DNA of 64,000 bases, from the NCBI GenBank assembly GCA_019633425.1, contig WSUB01000195.1:1-64000 (forward strand). Reading direction: 5' to 3'. This document shows positions 47,110 through 58,829 of this stretch, piece after piece. Position numbers and translations under genes: made by a program. The stretch comes from Tulasnella sp. 424. Its lineage: Eukaryota; Basidiomycota; Agaricomycetes; Cantharellales; Tulasnellaceae. The notes under the pieces are model-generated. The model did no database searches. It was not told the DNA's origin and saw only the letters and a list, made by a program, of their open reading frames with translations. The first letter of the stretch is position 1, and every line of letters begins with the position of its first letter.

Positions 47110-48229
47110 CAAGGTGACCTTTGAATCGGAGTCGAAGTATGTTCCAGTGTTCACTGGTGACTTGGTTGCGACTGCGTCTGAGGCACGACGTGGGAGCAGG
47201 TCAGCAAAAGTCAAACGAAAACCACCCCAGCGCTTGTATGGGGGGTGACGAATTCTCTATCGTTCGTACCTTTCTACTAGGGCGGAAATTTCAACAGTAT
47301 CAGAGGAGGAAAGTCGGCTAATGCGGGCAGGACAGAGAGGGTAGAGTCAGGTGGTGGGGGGAACGGTCAGTTGTTCTGGCCGGAGAAACGTGTTTGTTCG
47401 GCCGACTCACATGCCTGGCATGTTCAGCGTTTTCGAACTCGTTCGCTTCTACAAGTGGGACCTCAAATACCCAAGGCGGCCTTTCAAACTGGATTGAGCT
47501 GCTTCGTGGGGATACCGTCGCTTCCGCTCTGTATTATCGTGTCAGACTTTGGGGTGAGCTCCACCTCTTGCTGGTTTGCAGACTCGGAGTCCCGTACAGT
47601 CCATCCCTCTGCCTTTCTTCACCTCGACATGAGGACACGTCGACAACGTTGATTTAATTCACAGGCCTGAGTACGGAATCCAGGCAGTTTGCCGTCGTTG
47701 CAGCGGTAGCCTCGACGTGAGGAGGGGAGCGGAACGCAGCCTTGCATAGATTAAGAATCCGTCATCTAGGTTCCGAGCTCACAACAAGAGCAAAAGATGC
47801 GCAATGGATGATCCATTTCGAAAGCGACAGGAATATCGATACCATTGACTGGGCCGTAATTTTGAACATCGTCTCGCGTTTGAACCCGGTTCTTGCGTTT
47901 CCTAGTTCCCTACATCATGAGTCTATGCTAAGAACAGCGGTATTAAGCATCGTATTCCAAAGGTCGATCGATAATTACCCTACATCGAGCTGCTGCTTAT
48001 TAACGTCCATGCTAACGTAGTGCTCTTCCTCGGCTTTTCGCTTGGTTGCTGCGTCGTGCTCCTTCAAACCGAATAAATCCAACGCATTCAACGAGGGTAT
48101 CCGGGCCGTAGAAACAGACTTTACAGCTCAAGTGTTCCTCACCGATGCGCTCAGGGAACTTTGTGGCGTACGAAGTGCCGGGCTTAGTCCAAGCTCTGAC
48201 AAGGTTTCGGTAAAGTTCAAATGTTAGTC

Positions 48230-48490
48230 AAGCTAGGATACGTATATATATATATATATATATATATAGGTTAGAGAAGACGGAATTTACCTGAGCCGCT
48301 GCGTCTGTGCAATTTCCTTTAATCTCGTTCGCCTCGGTGACTAGGAAGTTCGTCCTCAACTTGGCCGGTCATTGAACCCATAGCGCGTTTAGCGTCTCCG
48401 AGAAGAAGTAGAGCTAGACTACGAGTTCAATCTTGGGATTGCTGGTGAGAGGATGCGGTCTCGGGCGTCAGCTGGGTGGTGGTAGTGGTT
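48230..48490 (-). pseudogene. F-box family I 5' fragment (fourth copy)
   Basis: The minus strand has MTGQVEDELPSHRGERD followed by a stop (48372-48319), a first-exon donor GTAAATTC, and intron sequence. It resembles the 5' regions at 21.4, 23.6 and 38.2 kb; MTDQIEDEV at 21.49 kb is the closest. No F-box exon follows. It is an insertion into unit 2 after the large duplication. Confidence 0.55.
48243..48268. repeat. (TA)13 microsatellite
   Basis: Thirteen TA units inside the F-box-derived intron fragment. The other copies have only a few TA units at the matching place (ACGTATATATAG at 21362, ACGCATACATATAA at 23510), so the run expanded here. Confidence 0.9.
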
Positions 48491-49063
48491 GGGTCACTGT
48501 GGACGGAGGTTTCCGTCGCGTGCCAACGTATCCCGTTCCCAATTGAGCTCTCCGCTTGCGCTGTGCTGCCCCAAATCGATCTCCCCAAGGTATCAAGCTC
48601 TAAATCTTTGCATTCTTTCCGAAATCTCAAACACTCGAAAGACCACGCTTTAGGTTTTTTGACACTTTTTTGGCTGTATAATTTCGCTTCAAACACTACA
48701 AAGAGGCCGCTATATAACGAAAAATAGACAAGATAGAGAGAGAGAAAGATAGAACGAAAATAGAAAGAGAGAGACGAAGACGATGGTGGTACACGAGAGC
48801 ACAGAGGTAGAGAGAGAGATAGAGAGAGACGAGTCCAGAGAGAGTGGGGAGGCTGACGACGAAGAAGGTCGCAGAACATCGAGGTAGAGAGGAGACGACA
48901 AGGGAGTGTCACGATAGTAAGTCGAAGAGGAGATAAGAGATGAGAACGAAGAGGGGGAGAAAAACCGAATAAGCATAGATAGAGACCAAGAGGATGAGAA
49001 GAAGAACGAATAAGAAGCCCAAGTGAGGAAAAGAAAAAGGATAGTGATGAGTGTTGAAAGGAA

Positions 49064-50481
49064 TCAACACAGGTCGAAGAAACGAAGAGAGATGGCCAGT
49101 ACTGGCGGGAAGAGCACCGAGGCGATAGTGAGGTAAGATGTTGGTGAAGAAGGAAGTAATGATGACCATGATGGCGAAGTGGGCTTCTCGTCGGCGAGGA
49201 CAACCATTGGTGAGGGAGCAGCAGCAGCAGCGGCGGGTTGGGCGGATTGCTTCTCGCCTTCCTCCTGGTAAAGCTCGTCCTCAGGGACTTCATCCTCGAC
49301 GATAGTCGAGTCGGGTGGGGGGAGCATGGAAGTGTCGACTGGGAGGAGAGTGACGATGAGGTCCTTCTTGATTCGCTCGTGCTCAGCGCCAAAGTATCGC
49401 TCGGAATCGAACGACCAGTGAAGCACGCCAATGACCCACGACTCGAGTCCCTCGACGTACTTGGCGACCTGAGCATCGACTTCCTCGCCCCAGGAAGGCA
49501 AGCAATGCTTCTCCATAACGTATCGGTCGATGCGCTGGCGGATCATATCACCGACGTAGTCAACCGCGCCCTGGACGTCCAAGCCGAGCTCGTTCATAGC
49601 GATGACGACAAGGTTCTGGGTGTCGCCCTTGGACTGTTCGACGTTGAAGGAGTACATGTCGTTGGCCCAGGTGAGGATGTCGTTGGCGCCTTCCTCGAGG
49701 CTCTGGATCATGGGGTCCTCAAAGACCTCATCGGGCAAGTCGAGGTTGAGCGAGTATTCGACGAGCGCGAAGACGAGCTTGACGGCGCTGGTGTCGCGGC
49801 GGAGCTGAACGAATGTTTCGATGGTGGGGATTTCTTCGTGGCGGCGGTTGACGACTTGCTTGCAGATGGCGTCGACGTAGAGTTGGGTGGTTTCGATGAA
49901 GCGGCGTTGGGTACCTTCGCTGGCGGTCTCGCAAGCGCGTTCCCAGAAACTATTCCAAATTAATTATCGTCAGTGCCCTGATCGGCCAAAGTGTACAAAA
50001 GAAATCAAGCGCACCTCCTGAGGGTCTCGCCAACTTTGAACTCGGTCTTGAACGTCTTGGGGTACTTGAGGGCTTGCATCATGATCCACGCGGCCTTCTT
50101 GCTTCCCTCGACGTTCTCACGAAGACCTCCATCATCAGTGAGATCATCGAAAGCGAAGAGCCAGCTCATAAAGTCGCAGCAGTTGCGCAAGTGGGTGTAG
50201 GAAGCCTCAGGGTAAGACATGGCGGTCAAAAGACCGAACTTGGCGCGGTGGAATTCGGTGTACTTGGCGCCCTTGTGGATCTCGAAGGAGTCGAACCAAG
50301 CATCGGATTCGGCTGAGGCGGCCTTGTAGTGAGGGTTGACTTTGAGCTCGAAGGGGCAGTAGTCGATGATGTCAGGGAGGATGAAGGTGATTTGGTCGTC
50401 CGACACGTCGGGTAAGGACGAGGAGCAGGAAGGTGTGGGTGAGGGTGGGACGGAGAACACAGTGCTTGTGGAAGAGCTCAT
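49064..50481 (-). CDS. Class I sesquiterpene synthase, copy 2
   Basis: Exons 50481-50015 and 49949-49064 (65-nt intron); 450 aa, one codon longer than copy 1 near the N-terminus (SSSLPDV). DDLTD, NDMYSFNVE and the RY pair are unchanged, and the second exon has exactly the copy-1 length with only a few substitutions (for example EGLESWV for EGLEGWV, QSAQPAAAAAA for QSAEPAVAAAA). The C-terminal extension and hydrophobic end are kept. A longer upstream open frame to 50661 is in line with the ATG, but it is Pro/Leu-rich leader, not needed by comparison with copy 1. Both copies appear functional; whether products differ cannot be judged. Confidence 0.9.
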
Positions 50482-50640
50482 TTTGGTAATGAGAAGAAGT
50501 GGTGGTGGTGGTAGTGGTGGTGGTAAAGGTGAAGTCGCTGCCGGGTGTTGGTAGAGGAGGAGGTGATGTTGTTGAAGAGGAGAGGAGAGCGGAGGAGGCG
50601 ACTGGTGAAGAACAGAAGGAATTGGGAAGGTGTGTCGTAG

Positions 50641-50647
50641 ATTTATA
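50641..50647 (-). promoter_or_regulatory. TATA-like box of terpene synthase 2
   Basis: TATAAAT on the minus strand, about 160 nt upstream of the ATG at 50481, in the same context as the unit-1 box at 37209-37215. Confidence 0.4.
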
Positions 50648-51228
50648 TTCCCCTTTTGCATCTTGCATGAACCCGAAAAAACGCATCTCTAGGTTTCCAG
50701 GAACATTGGGAGGTTGAACCGGGTGAAGGGAGGCTGAAGGGAACATTGGGACTGTGTAAAAACGGACCAAGAGCGGTGGAGAGCCTGGTGGACCCTGAAG
50801 GCCGCTGACGGACTTTGATTGGAGGAACAGGCGTGCCATCAACACACCCATCCCTTGAAGCCGCGAGATCCAACGAGCGTTGGCGGATCTGACAAGTTGC
50901 ACAGGATCTCTGCGGCACTAGAGAGGGATAAACACAGAGATTTAGCCTCTCACACTCATCTCGTCCAATCCAGTGGCACTTACTACCCTGTCGGTGGACG
51001 TCGAGTCCGACGTTTCCCGTCAGATCCAATTTTGGGGCTGCGATGTTTTGCTTCGTCATATACGAGAAGGAGTCTCTCACCTGGGATGTGCCGTTGGCTA
51101 CCCGTGTCTTTCGCAGTAGGATCTGAGGCTGGGTTCGATCCGCTCAGAGACGCTCAGATTCACGTCGCAAGTGACGAATACCTTCACCCATAAGACCATA
51201 TGTTGAGGCTGGCCATTCTATTCAGTAT

Positions 51229-52636
51229 TGCCCCTACTGATGGACTCTGCACCAATTCTCGCCATGCGCAGTTCTCCCAAACGCCGCCAAGACGTTTTGC
51301 CTCCTCCTCCCCCCACCACGCGATAGAGGAATTCGAAACTTGGCCATATTAGGCAAAAGTCGGGAATAAAAATATATATTATCCAAGTCTTTTGAAAAGG
51401 TGGCCATAAGCTGGAGGAAACTGCGAAGGAGAGAGAGGTTGTGAGGCGGGCGGTTGGGTGGAAGTGTAAAATGCACAGACGGCGGCGGTCGAATGGCGGC
51501 CTCAAAAGCGGCCGCAAGAAGCGGTAATTCCGAGCCCCCTGCGCAAGAAACACAGTCTGCCTCACGCTTTCACCCCCACCCATCAAATCCCCATTCCTCA
51601 TCCATGTCAGCATCAATGACGAGTGCAGCTAGAATGGGCGTTCTTTAGCTCCGTTGACTTGAAAGAAATGAGAGGCGACCGGTGTGGTTTTGTTGAGACG
51701 ATCGCCTTTGACGAACAGGACAAACAAACTCATTCATGCCCTCAAACAGGACAAAACAAAGATCAGCCACCTTACATAACACTGCGGTACAAAGTAGGGA
51801 ATTCGGAACCCCGGGACGCGGGACCCGAAATTAGCGTTCATTCCACCTTCACGCGTCAGATCCAACAACATGAGTCCGAGATCTCGGGTCCTCCGAAATC
51901 TCATTAGCAGTTGTGTTAAAAACACGCAGGGGAGCGACGACTATCGGCTGGAGAGAGGTCCTTACATTTCATTTCCCTCTCCAGTCTCCGATATTCCCGG
52001 TGTGTGGGAGGAGAGGTTGGCACGTCGGCTTCCCTCTTCCAAAGAGTCTAATCTCAACAAGGTGCTGAGCTCGTTCTTAACTCTCGCCACACTTCTAAAA
52101 TCCTGAATACCTGCCGCACTCCTTATGTCAGCGGCGGCATCGAAGCGGGATTGCCTAAAGGCACAGAAGCTAATGGGTGCGGCACCGGCGTGATATGCGA
52201 CAAGGAGGGGCGGCGTTCTGATCACGAAGCAACGGGCCAACAAGTAGTAGCTACTTGTTACAATACTTGTCGGCATCGGACCGATAAGTCCACGTCGACC
52301 CGTGTACTGCGGGCGGCGCACTGCACTGCACGCATGCATCAAGACAAGCTATCGTAATGGGCCTTCGTTCGTCGTTTCGATTTCCTCGCTTAGACGGAAA
52401 AAAATCTCTATTTCCCGTAATTACTCTGCTCGTATCATACACCACTCTCCTACGATTGAATACAAACGAGACATTGGACCACTATCTTCTATAGCTGCAG
52501 TGCGGAGTAGCAAGAGAGACACTGTTCTGAGCCTCATGCATCACCCCAAAACGTGATCGTCATCGCTGACTTCACGCAAGGCAAAGCCATCAACGGAGCT
52601 CAGTGGCACGCACGCCCCCCCACGACCTGCTGCTAA
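51229..52636. other. Spacer between the duplication and STE24
   Basis: About 1.4 kb without a supported gene. It is unique within the window. The frames seen (up to 132 codons on the minus strand at 51218-51616) lack domains and consistent splice sites. Nothing else recognised. Confidence 0.45.
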
Positions 52637-54792
52637 TTACAGCTCCTTCTTTCCTTGGCTAGCAGCTGTGGCCTTGGACTGGTTTCGGATCGTCTCCATA
52701 GCCTTGAGCCGCTCAGTAAGCGTCGGATGAGAGTGATGCCACGTCGAGAACCTAGATTGATATGTACGCGGGCGTCAATAGTCTGTTCAGTAGTAGCGGA
52801 ACCAAAAATCCAAAATTGGAGAAAGAGGGGAGATCGGTTGGTCGAGAAGGTGCGTCCATTCTGGATCAACTCTAAAGACTCTCGCCACCCCGGCGTCTTC
52901 GTTGCCGGAAGTGGGGTTAAGTCGAGCAAGGCTCAATCCAAAAGAGGAAAAGGAGCTGCCGAATAAACTAAAGAGGGATTTGGGGTGGGGTGGGGAGTGG
53001 ATGGAAGTAGAGCAACACTCACAGCCAATCAACCCAAACAGTCGACAAGTTGCCCACATGCAAGCTAATCAACGCCTGACCCAACCTCTCGCTCATGCTC
53101 AACACATCACCATGCACATGCGCAGCTTCCTTCGCAGCCCGGTCGTCCAACTCGCACGCGAACCGATCAGCCTCGTACTCGTAATGCCTCGAGAGCGCGT
53201 TCATCCCCACTTTGATCATCGCGTCGATGGGGCCCTGCACCATCTGGAACAGCATGAACGCGACGAGGATCGGCGGGTGCGCGGCGACGGTCGAGTTGAA
53301 GCCGAATGAACGTAAGAGTGGGGACGAGCGGAGGAATGGTGGGAAGACGGAGAGGATCGAGGCGAGGTAGAGTTGGGAGACGACGAGCATCTTGCTTGGG
53401 TGGGAGTACTTCCAGTGACCGAGTTCGTGGGCTATTGTAGAGAGGTTGGTTTTTGTTAGACCGAGGGAGGGACTCGCGCGGCGTGGATTCGAATACGAAC
53501 CAAGGACAGCTTCGATTTGCTCTTCGCTCGTCTTGGCGATCAGAGTGTCAAAGATGACGATGTGCTTGCTCTATGTATGAGAATCCCGCGGGGAGGTTTA
53601 TTCAGTCAGACCGAGCTTTTCGTTTCTGCACCAAAATACATCCCGCAAGACACTCACCCAAGGTAAACCGTAGAAGTACGCATTGCTATGACTGCTCCTC
53701 TTCGACCCGTCGATCACGTAGAGGTGCTTCAAAGGGAAGTTCAAGCTGCTCGCCAACGCTTCAATACGGGTCCGAAGCGTGCCCTCGGGGAGAGGCGACA
53801 GCTTGTTGAAGAGCGGTTGGATGAGGAGCGGGTAGACGATGACGAGGATAAGTTGACTCGTGATGCTGTGGGAGAGAGAGAGAAAAACGACAACGGTGAG
53901 CATGCAATTATCGCAAGACTGCTTGTATCGATTTCATCACATGAATGCCATTAGATAGGGAATACTGGGCAAACGCAGGTCAGCATATTGTGGGACCACC
54001 GTACAGAGACGTCGTTCAACTTACAATGACGACCCAGCCCATTTGATGATGGAAAGGAACAGAGCGAGGAACGGGAGACCGATCGCACCACCGAGAGCCC
54101 ATCCTTTGAAAAGGTCGGCAACGAACAGCCCTTTGGTGGTCTTGTTAAACCCATATTGTTCTTCGAGCACGAACGTTTGGTAGTAGCTGAGCGGAATGAC
54201 GGGGATCTGCATCGAAACGAAGAGCAAGACCGCCCAAACGAGCGAAGTCGCGATCTAATTGAACCCCCGCGAACACTTGTCAGACTCGGTTGACAAAATC
54301 TGGTATTTTCCAGAGGCTCACTTCGTAATCACTCGAATAGCCCAACTTGCTCATCACAACGGTAGCAGCATCCCAACTCCGCGCGTACACGTCGAACACG
54401 ATCAACGCCGTCTCCAATATCTGGCTGTACAGCAGCGAGAAAGCGGAGAACTTCGCTTTACTGGCGCCGTACTTTTGACCTTGTTGGAACTTGTCGTCTG
54501 GGAAGAAGGACAAGAGCTCGGTGGGGGGTTGCGGTTTGGAGTAGTTGGGGAATTGGCGGTACCTGGTACGTGCAGGGTTGGCGGTGGTTTAGTCTCGCCC
54601 GTATTGCGCGTTCTCGATCACAGGTGGCAAAAAAACGTACAAGAGATAACTCTCAAACCCCCAAACGATCCACGAAAACGTCAATACGCTCTCTTTCCAT
54701 GGCAGAGGGTCCGTAGCGATGAACGCCAGCTTGGACTGGATCAAGTTCGGGATGGTGTGCTGGACGAGATGGATTGGATTCGCTGAGCCCAT
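52637..54792 (-). CDS. STE24: STE24-type CAAX prenyl protease
   Basis: Eight exons: 54792-54641, 54562-54322, 54254-54025, 53964-53941, 53865-53658, 53570-53501, 53431-53023, 52751-52637; phases agree and give 482 aa. It is a zinc metalloprotease of the ER and inner nuclear membrane that removes the last three residues of farnesylated CAAX proteins and, in yeast, also trims a-factor. HELGHW (exon 7) is the HExxH zinc motif. EADRFACEL further on supplies the third zinc ligand region. Several hydrophobic spans ([30 protein letters not shown]) fit the multi-pass family. The C-terminus KKEL fits a dilysine ER-retrieval signal. One exon is only 24 nt. A TATATAT lies about 26-32 nt upstream of the ATG. 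Unlike its neighbours it is single copy and undamaged. Confidence 0.93.
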
Positions 54793-55170
54793 CGTTTGCT
54801 GCTTGTTAGATGGGGGGTATATATGTAAAGAGTGGAAAGCTGTGGTTTGCAGCTAGCAATGTGTGGTTGGGGGAAGGTTTTTCTTGATGATGCGGTGGAA
54901 TTGAACGGTGACACGTACTCGCCGTGCCGTTGGTGGATCTGTTTTTTCGGTCCAGCAGCGAATTCTCGATATAGCTCCCAGGGTTTCGACCTCACGTGGC
55001 ACCACTTCTAAACACCCCCATGCTTTTACAACTGTCGCCTTAAAAAAAGATAGAATTACACATGCATCGGACAGGAAAAGGAGTATCGAGGATGTCAATG
55101 ATTAACCCCAGAGTCATACTATATTATCCCCTAGTGATGTGCACAGACGTGCTGGCTATCTCAGGAATAC

Positions 55171-56566
55171 TCATCCCACCGGAACGAACGAAAAGCTTTC
55201 CGGATCTAATTGAGATACTGGAGTAAACCGAGCATCATCCCGAATTTCGTGTATTGTAATCCTGGGAGTGTTCCGTCTGGCGCGGGCTAGATTGATTAGG
55301 TCGATATCAAGTGACGAGCCATGCTTGCACGCGACTGGTCTCAAGTCGATGCTGCGTAGTTGAGGGAGGGGATTGTCCGATACGCCGCTTGTACTGTCTT
55401 TGGTCGATTTGAGGTATCGAAGAACGCGTAGGGCGGGGCGCGACTCATCGATGACGAGAGCCACGGAAGCTGATGGAGGGACGGCTTTCTCGAAATCTTG
55501 CAGTAATTTGAGAGGTATCTCGTACGCTGCTGCTACGCCCCACGTGTAGGCAGTGACGCTCGAGGGAGGTTGCATTCCGCCCTCTCGACTCTTCGTTGAG
55601 AGATCGAAGCGGTTACAATTTATGTCGATGTTGTATTCGCTGTGGTGCCGAAGGAGCTCGGTTGACAGCGGGGACAGGACGCGCAGGTTATGAGGCACCC
55701 AGTTGCTAGTCAACTCGAAAGAGCTGTGCCCGAGGCGAGGAGCGGTGATCATTCCAAGTATTGCCTCTGTGCGTTCGAGTGGCTCTGGGCCTCCGGCGAG
55801 GATGAATGACGAAAGTTTGGATAGAAGGGACCGGTTGACACAACGACTGGTCTGTATCGAGGTGCAATTGTTCAAGCTCGGGACACGCATTAAGAACGTC
55901 CCCAAGCTTGTTGATTGCAGCTTCTCCAGGCTGATACGTAACGTTGGTAAGTCGAAGCTCCTTCAGGTTTTTAAGGAAGCACAGGTCCACTTCGATGGTG
56001 ACGAACTCCAACTCGACCGATGAGAGGGACGGAGTTACACCTCCAAATGCGACGTTGTCGGAAGTAAGAGATGCTTCAGAGATGGAGAGACTCCTCAGAA
56101 TGGGAGCAGGTTTGTTAATGTACTTTGATATGCTGGAATACCGGCCGTTGAGCGTCAGGCTGTGCCATCGATGAGCATAGGGAATGACCAATGGCATGAA
56201 TCTCTCGTGAGGTAGGTAATAACTGTCGAAGAGGATGTGCAACGGTGCTTCCCCGGACTTTTTTATCCATCTCTGGATCTCCTGTGGGGAGAGCCGATGT
56301 TTCGACAGATAGGGGATCCAAGTCCAGAAGCGGGGACTGGAATCTATTGCGACTTGCCATGCTCTGTTGACGAGGCGAAGCTCCTCAATGCGGATGATTC
56401 TCTCCCCTGGGTCAAGAGTGTCCACCGAAAGGAAGATTATGGGGGCGAAAAGGTCGATGGGGAGGTGGCTTATGTAATCCATCGCGCTTGAGGCTGATTC
56501 AGGATTCATCGGCGGGTTCTGCAAGATGACCATTTGGATGAGCGACAGCCCCAGATAAGACGACAT
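55171..56566 (-). pseudogene. F-box family II gene with a single-base frameshift
   Basis: It starts MSSYLGLSLIQM and aligns with the intact gene at 58830-60173 through the F-box region (SHLPIDLFAPIIFLSVD, RLVNRAWQVAID) and leucine-rich part to SLCQPV. There an extra C (run near 55826-55831; CCGGTCCCTTC here, CCGGTCCTTC in the paralogue) shifts the frame. Similarity continues in the next frame (LLSKLSSFILAGG to DPESFSFVPVG). One inserted base is the only lesion seen, so it is either a young pseudogene or an assembly error in a homopolymer. Confidence 0.75.
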
Positions 56567-56889
56567 CGATAATCACCGAAGCTGGAGTTCGTACCTTGTG
56601 ATGATTTAGTGAATTGAACGGTGACAACGTTCTCGACGTGCTGTTGGTTCGGTCCACAAGCGAATTCTCGACGGCATAGCTCCCAGGGTTTTGACCTCAC
56701 GTGGCCCATCACGCAAGCATGTTCTGAATACGCCCATGCGTTACAACCGTTGCCTTAAAAAGGTAGAATTACACATGCAGCGAACAGGAAAATGAGTATC
56801 GAGAGTATCAAGGTTTAACCCGAGAGTCATGACAGTATGTTATCACCTAGTGATGGTGTGTAAAGACATGCCGGCTCCCTCAGGAATAC

Positions 56890-58265
56890 TCATTTCACCG
56901 GAATGAACGAAAAGCTTTCCGGATCCAACTGAGATACCAGAGTAACCCGACCATCCCCAATTCCACGGGAGTGTATTGTAATCTTGGGAGGGTTTCGTCT
57001 GGCGCGGGCTAGAATGATTAGCTCGATATCAAGGAACGAGAAGCGTCCGCACTGTTGGCTGGATTGGATGCTGCGTAGTTGAGGGAGGGGATTGTCCGAT
57101 ATCCCACACGTACTTTCTTTGGTTGATTTGAGGTATTCAAGAACGAGTCGGGCGGGGCGCGACGCATCGCCGAAAACAAGATCTACGGAAGCTGACGGAG
57201 GGGCGGCTTCCTCGAAATCCTGGAGTAACTTGAGAGGTATCTCGTCACGGTATGCTGTTGCTATGCCCCACGTGTTAACAGCGACCCTCGAGGAAGGCTG
57301 CAGTCCACCCTCTCGACTCCTCGTTGAGAGAACGAAGTCGTTGGAAGATATGATGATCTTGTATTCGCTGTGGTGCCGAAGGAGCTCCGTTGACAGTGGG
57401 GACAGAACGGGCAGGTTATGCGGTATCCAGATGCTAGTGGATTCGAAATAGCTGTGCGAGAGGCGAGGAGCGGTGATCATTCCAATTATTGCCTCTGCGC
57501 GCCCGGACCGGTTTTCAAAGAAGTAGAACGACGAGAGTTTGGGTAGGAGGACCGGTTGGCACAACGGGTGGTCCCCTTCGAGCTCCAATCGTTCAAAGCT
57601 CGGGACACGCGTTAAGAATGTCACCAAGCTTGTTGACTGTGGCGTCTCCAAACTTATACGTAATCCGGGAAAGTCGAAGTTCCTTCAGGTTTTTAAGGAA
57701 GCACAGGTCCGCTGCGATGGTGACGTGCGCCAGATCGACCGATGTTACACCTCCAAATGCGACGATGTCGGAAGTGAATGATGCTTCAGTGATGCGGAGC
57801 CTCCGAAGCATAGGAGCAGGTTCGTTAATGTACTTTGATATGTCGAAACCCCGGCTGTTGAGCCACAGGGTGCGCCATCGGTGAATATAGGGAACGACGA
57901 AAGGCATGAATTCCCCGTGAGTCCACAAGTTAAAAAGGATGTATAAGGGTGCTTCCCCAGACTTTGTTATCCATCTTTGGATTTCCTGTGAGGAGGGCCG
58001 AGGTTTCGGCTGAGAGGGGATACAGGTCCAGAAGCAGAGGTAGTGTGTCGAACGAAAGGAAGATTATGGGGGCGAAAAGCTCGGTGGGGAGTTGATTCAT
58101 GTAGTCCATTACGTTCGAGGCTGACTCCATCAGCGCGTTCTGCAAGATGACCATTTGGATGAGCCCTGGCCGCAGATAAAGACGATATCCAAGTGAGAAG
58201 CAATAATCACCTAGGCTGGGGTTCGGACCTCTAGCTCCAGTCCCTTTTTCCGAGTGGTTGCGCAA
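56890..58265 (-). pseudogene. F-box family II pseudogene with several lesions
   Basis: Three disjoint frames cover one gene. 58265-57930 has the F-box start (QLPTELFAPIIFLSFDTL) and then a deletion of roughly 75-80 bp with frameshift, losing RIIRTEELRLVNRAWQVAID. 57928-57593 has the middle. 57651-56890 has the C-terminal half to DPESFSFIPVK. An extra T in the NACPEL region (about 57590-57598) and a four-codon in-frame loss (GGVTSVDL against GGVTPSLSSVDL) are further changes. Clearly non-functional as a full-length F-box protein. Confidence 0.8.
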
Positions 58266-58829
58266 CGCGGCCCAGCGGTGTCGAATTTCAAATTACAACT
58301 AGCCAGATGGGGCCCAAAACAGTCCTAACTTGACAATTAAGATCGTCACTTTCAGAAAAGTCGAATCAAACCATTACGAATACGAGGGAACTTACTAATT
58401 CGGGGACGCAGCGGAGATAAGGACAAGTTGGAGACACCAGTACCGTTGTGGGAACGCTTAGTAGACAAACAGGAACCACCCCCACGCTCCGGATATCATC
58501 AAACTTTACCGAAAAGGCATTTGGAACGGCACACAATAGAGCAAGCTGGGCAAGAAACTTACAACACCATTGCTCGCTAGTTTGGTGAAATGACACGCCG
58601 ACGAAGTTAGCATGTCTCTCCGTACTTGAACATGCTGTACATTGTGTAAGCTTTCTGCTCTTGCAACTGGTTGAGCGAAATACCCCAACCTTCACAACCG
58701 AACCCCTCCGAAGGTGGAATTTTATATACATGGAATAGGAACAGAATTATCGAGGCTATCATCCAGGAACAATTGATCACTATTTTATCGCCTGATGACG
58801 CGTATCAATCCACCGTCATGTCTCCTCCA

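Larger units (their letters stand above)
47740..48505. other. Spacer between kinase remnant and terpene synthase, unit 2
   Basis: Not homologous to the unit-1 spacer. The right part (about 48230-48490) derives from an F-box family I first-exon/promoter region. The left part contains a 92-codon plus-strand frame (47742-48020) with no recognised domain, which I do not call as a gene. Confidence 0.45.
37800..51228. repeat. Tandem duplication, unit 2 (about 13.4 kb)
   Basis: Second copy of the 23193-37799 unit. The right limit is near 51228, where similarity to 37.2-37.8 kb (shared CCATATGTTGAGGC block) ends. Compared with unit 1 it has a more complete lipin C-terminus, two more WD40 repeats, a deletion in the kinase region, no inverted-repeat element, and an extra F-box-derived fragment near 48.3 kb. 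Confidence 0.85.

Noticed and set aside
47742..48020. 92-codon plus-strand frame in the unit-2 spacer
   Set aside because: No homologous sequence elsewhere in the window and no recognisable motif.
51218..51616. 132-codon minus-strand frame after the duplication
   Set aside because: No domain, no splice partner, odd composition. Insufficient for a gene call.
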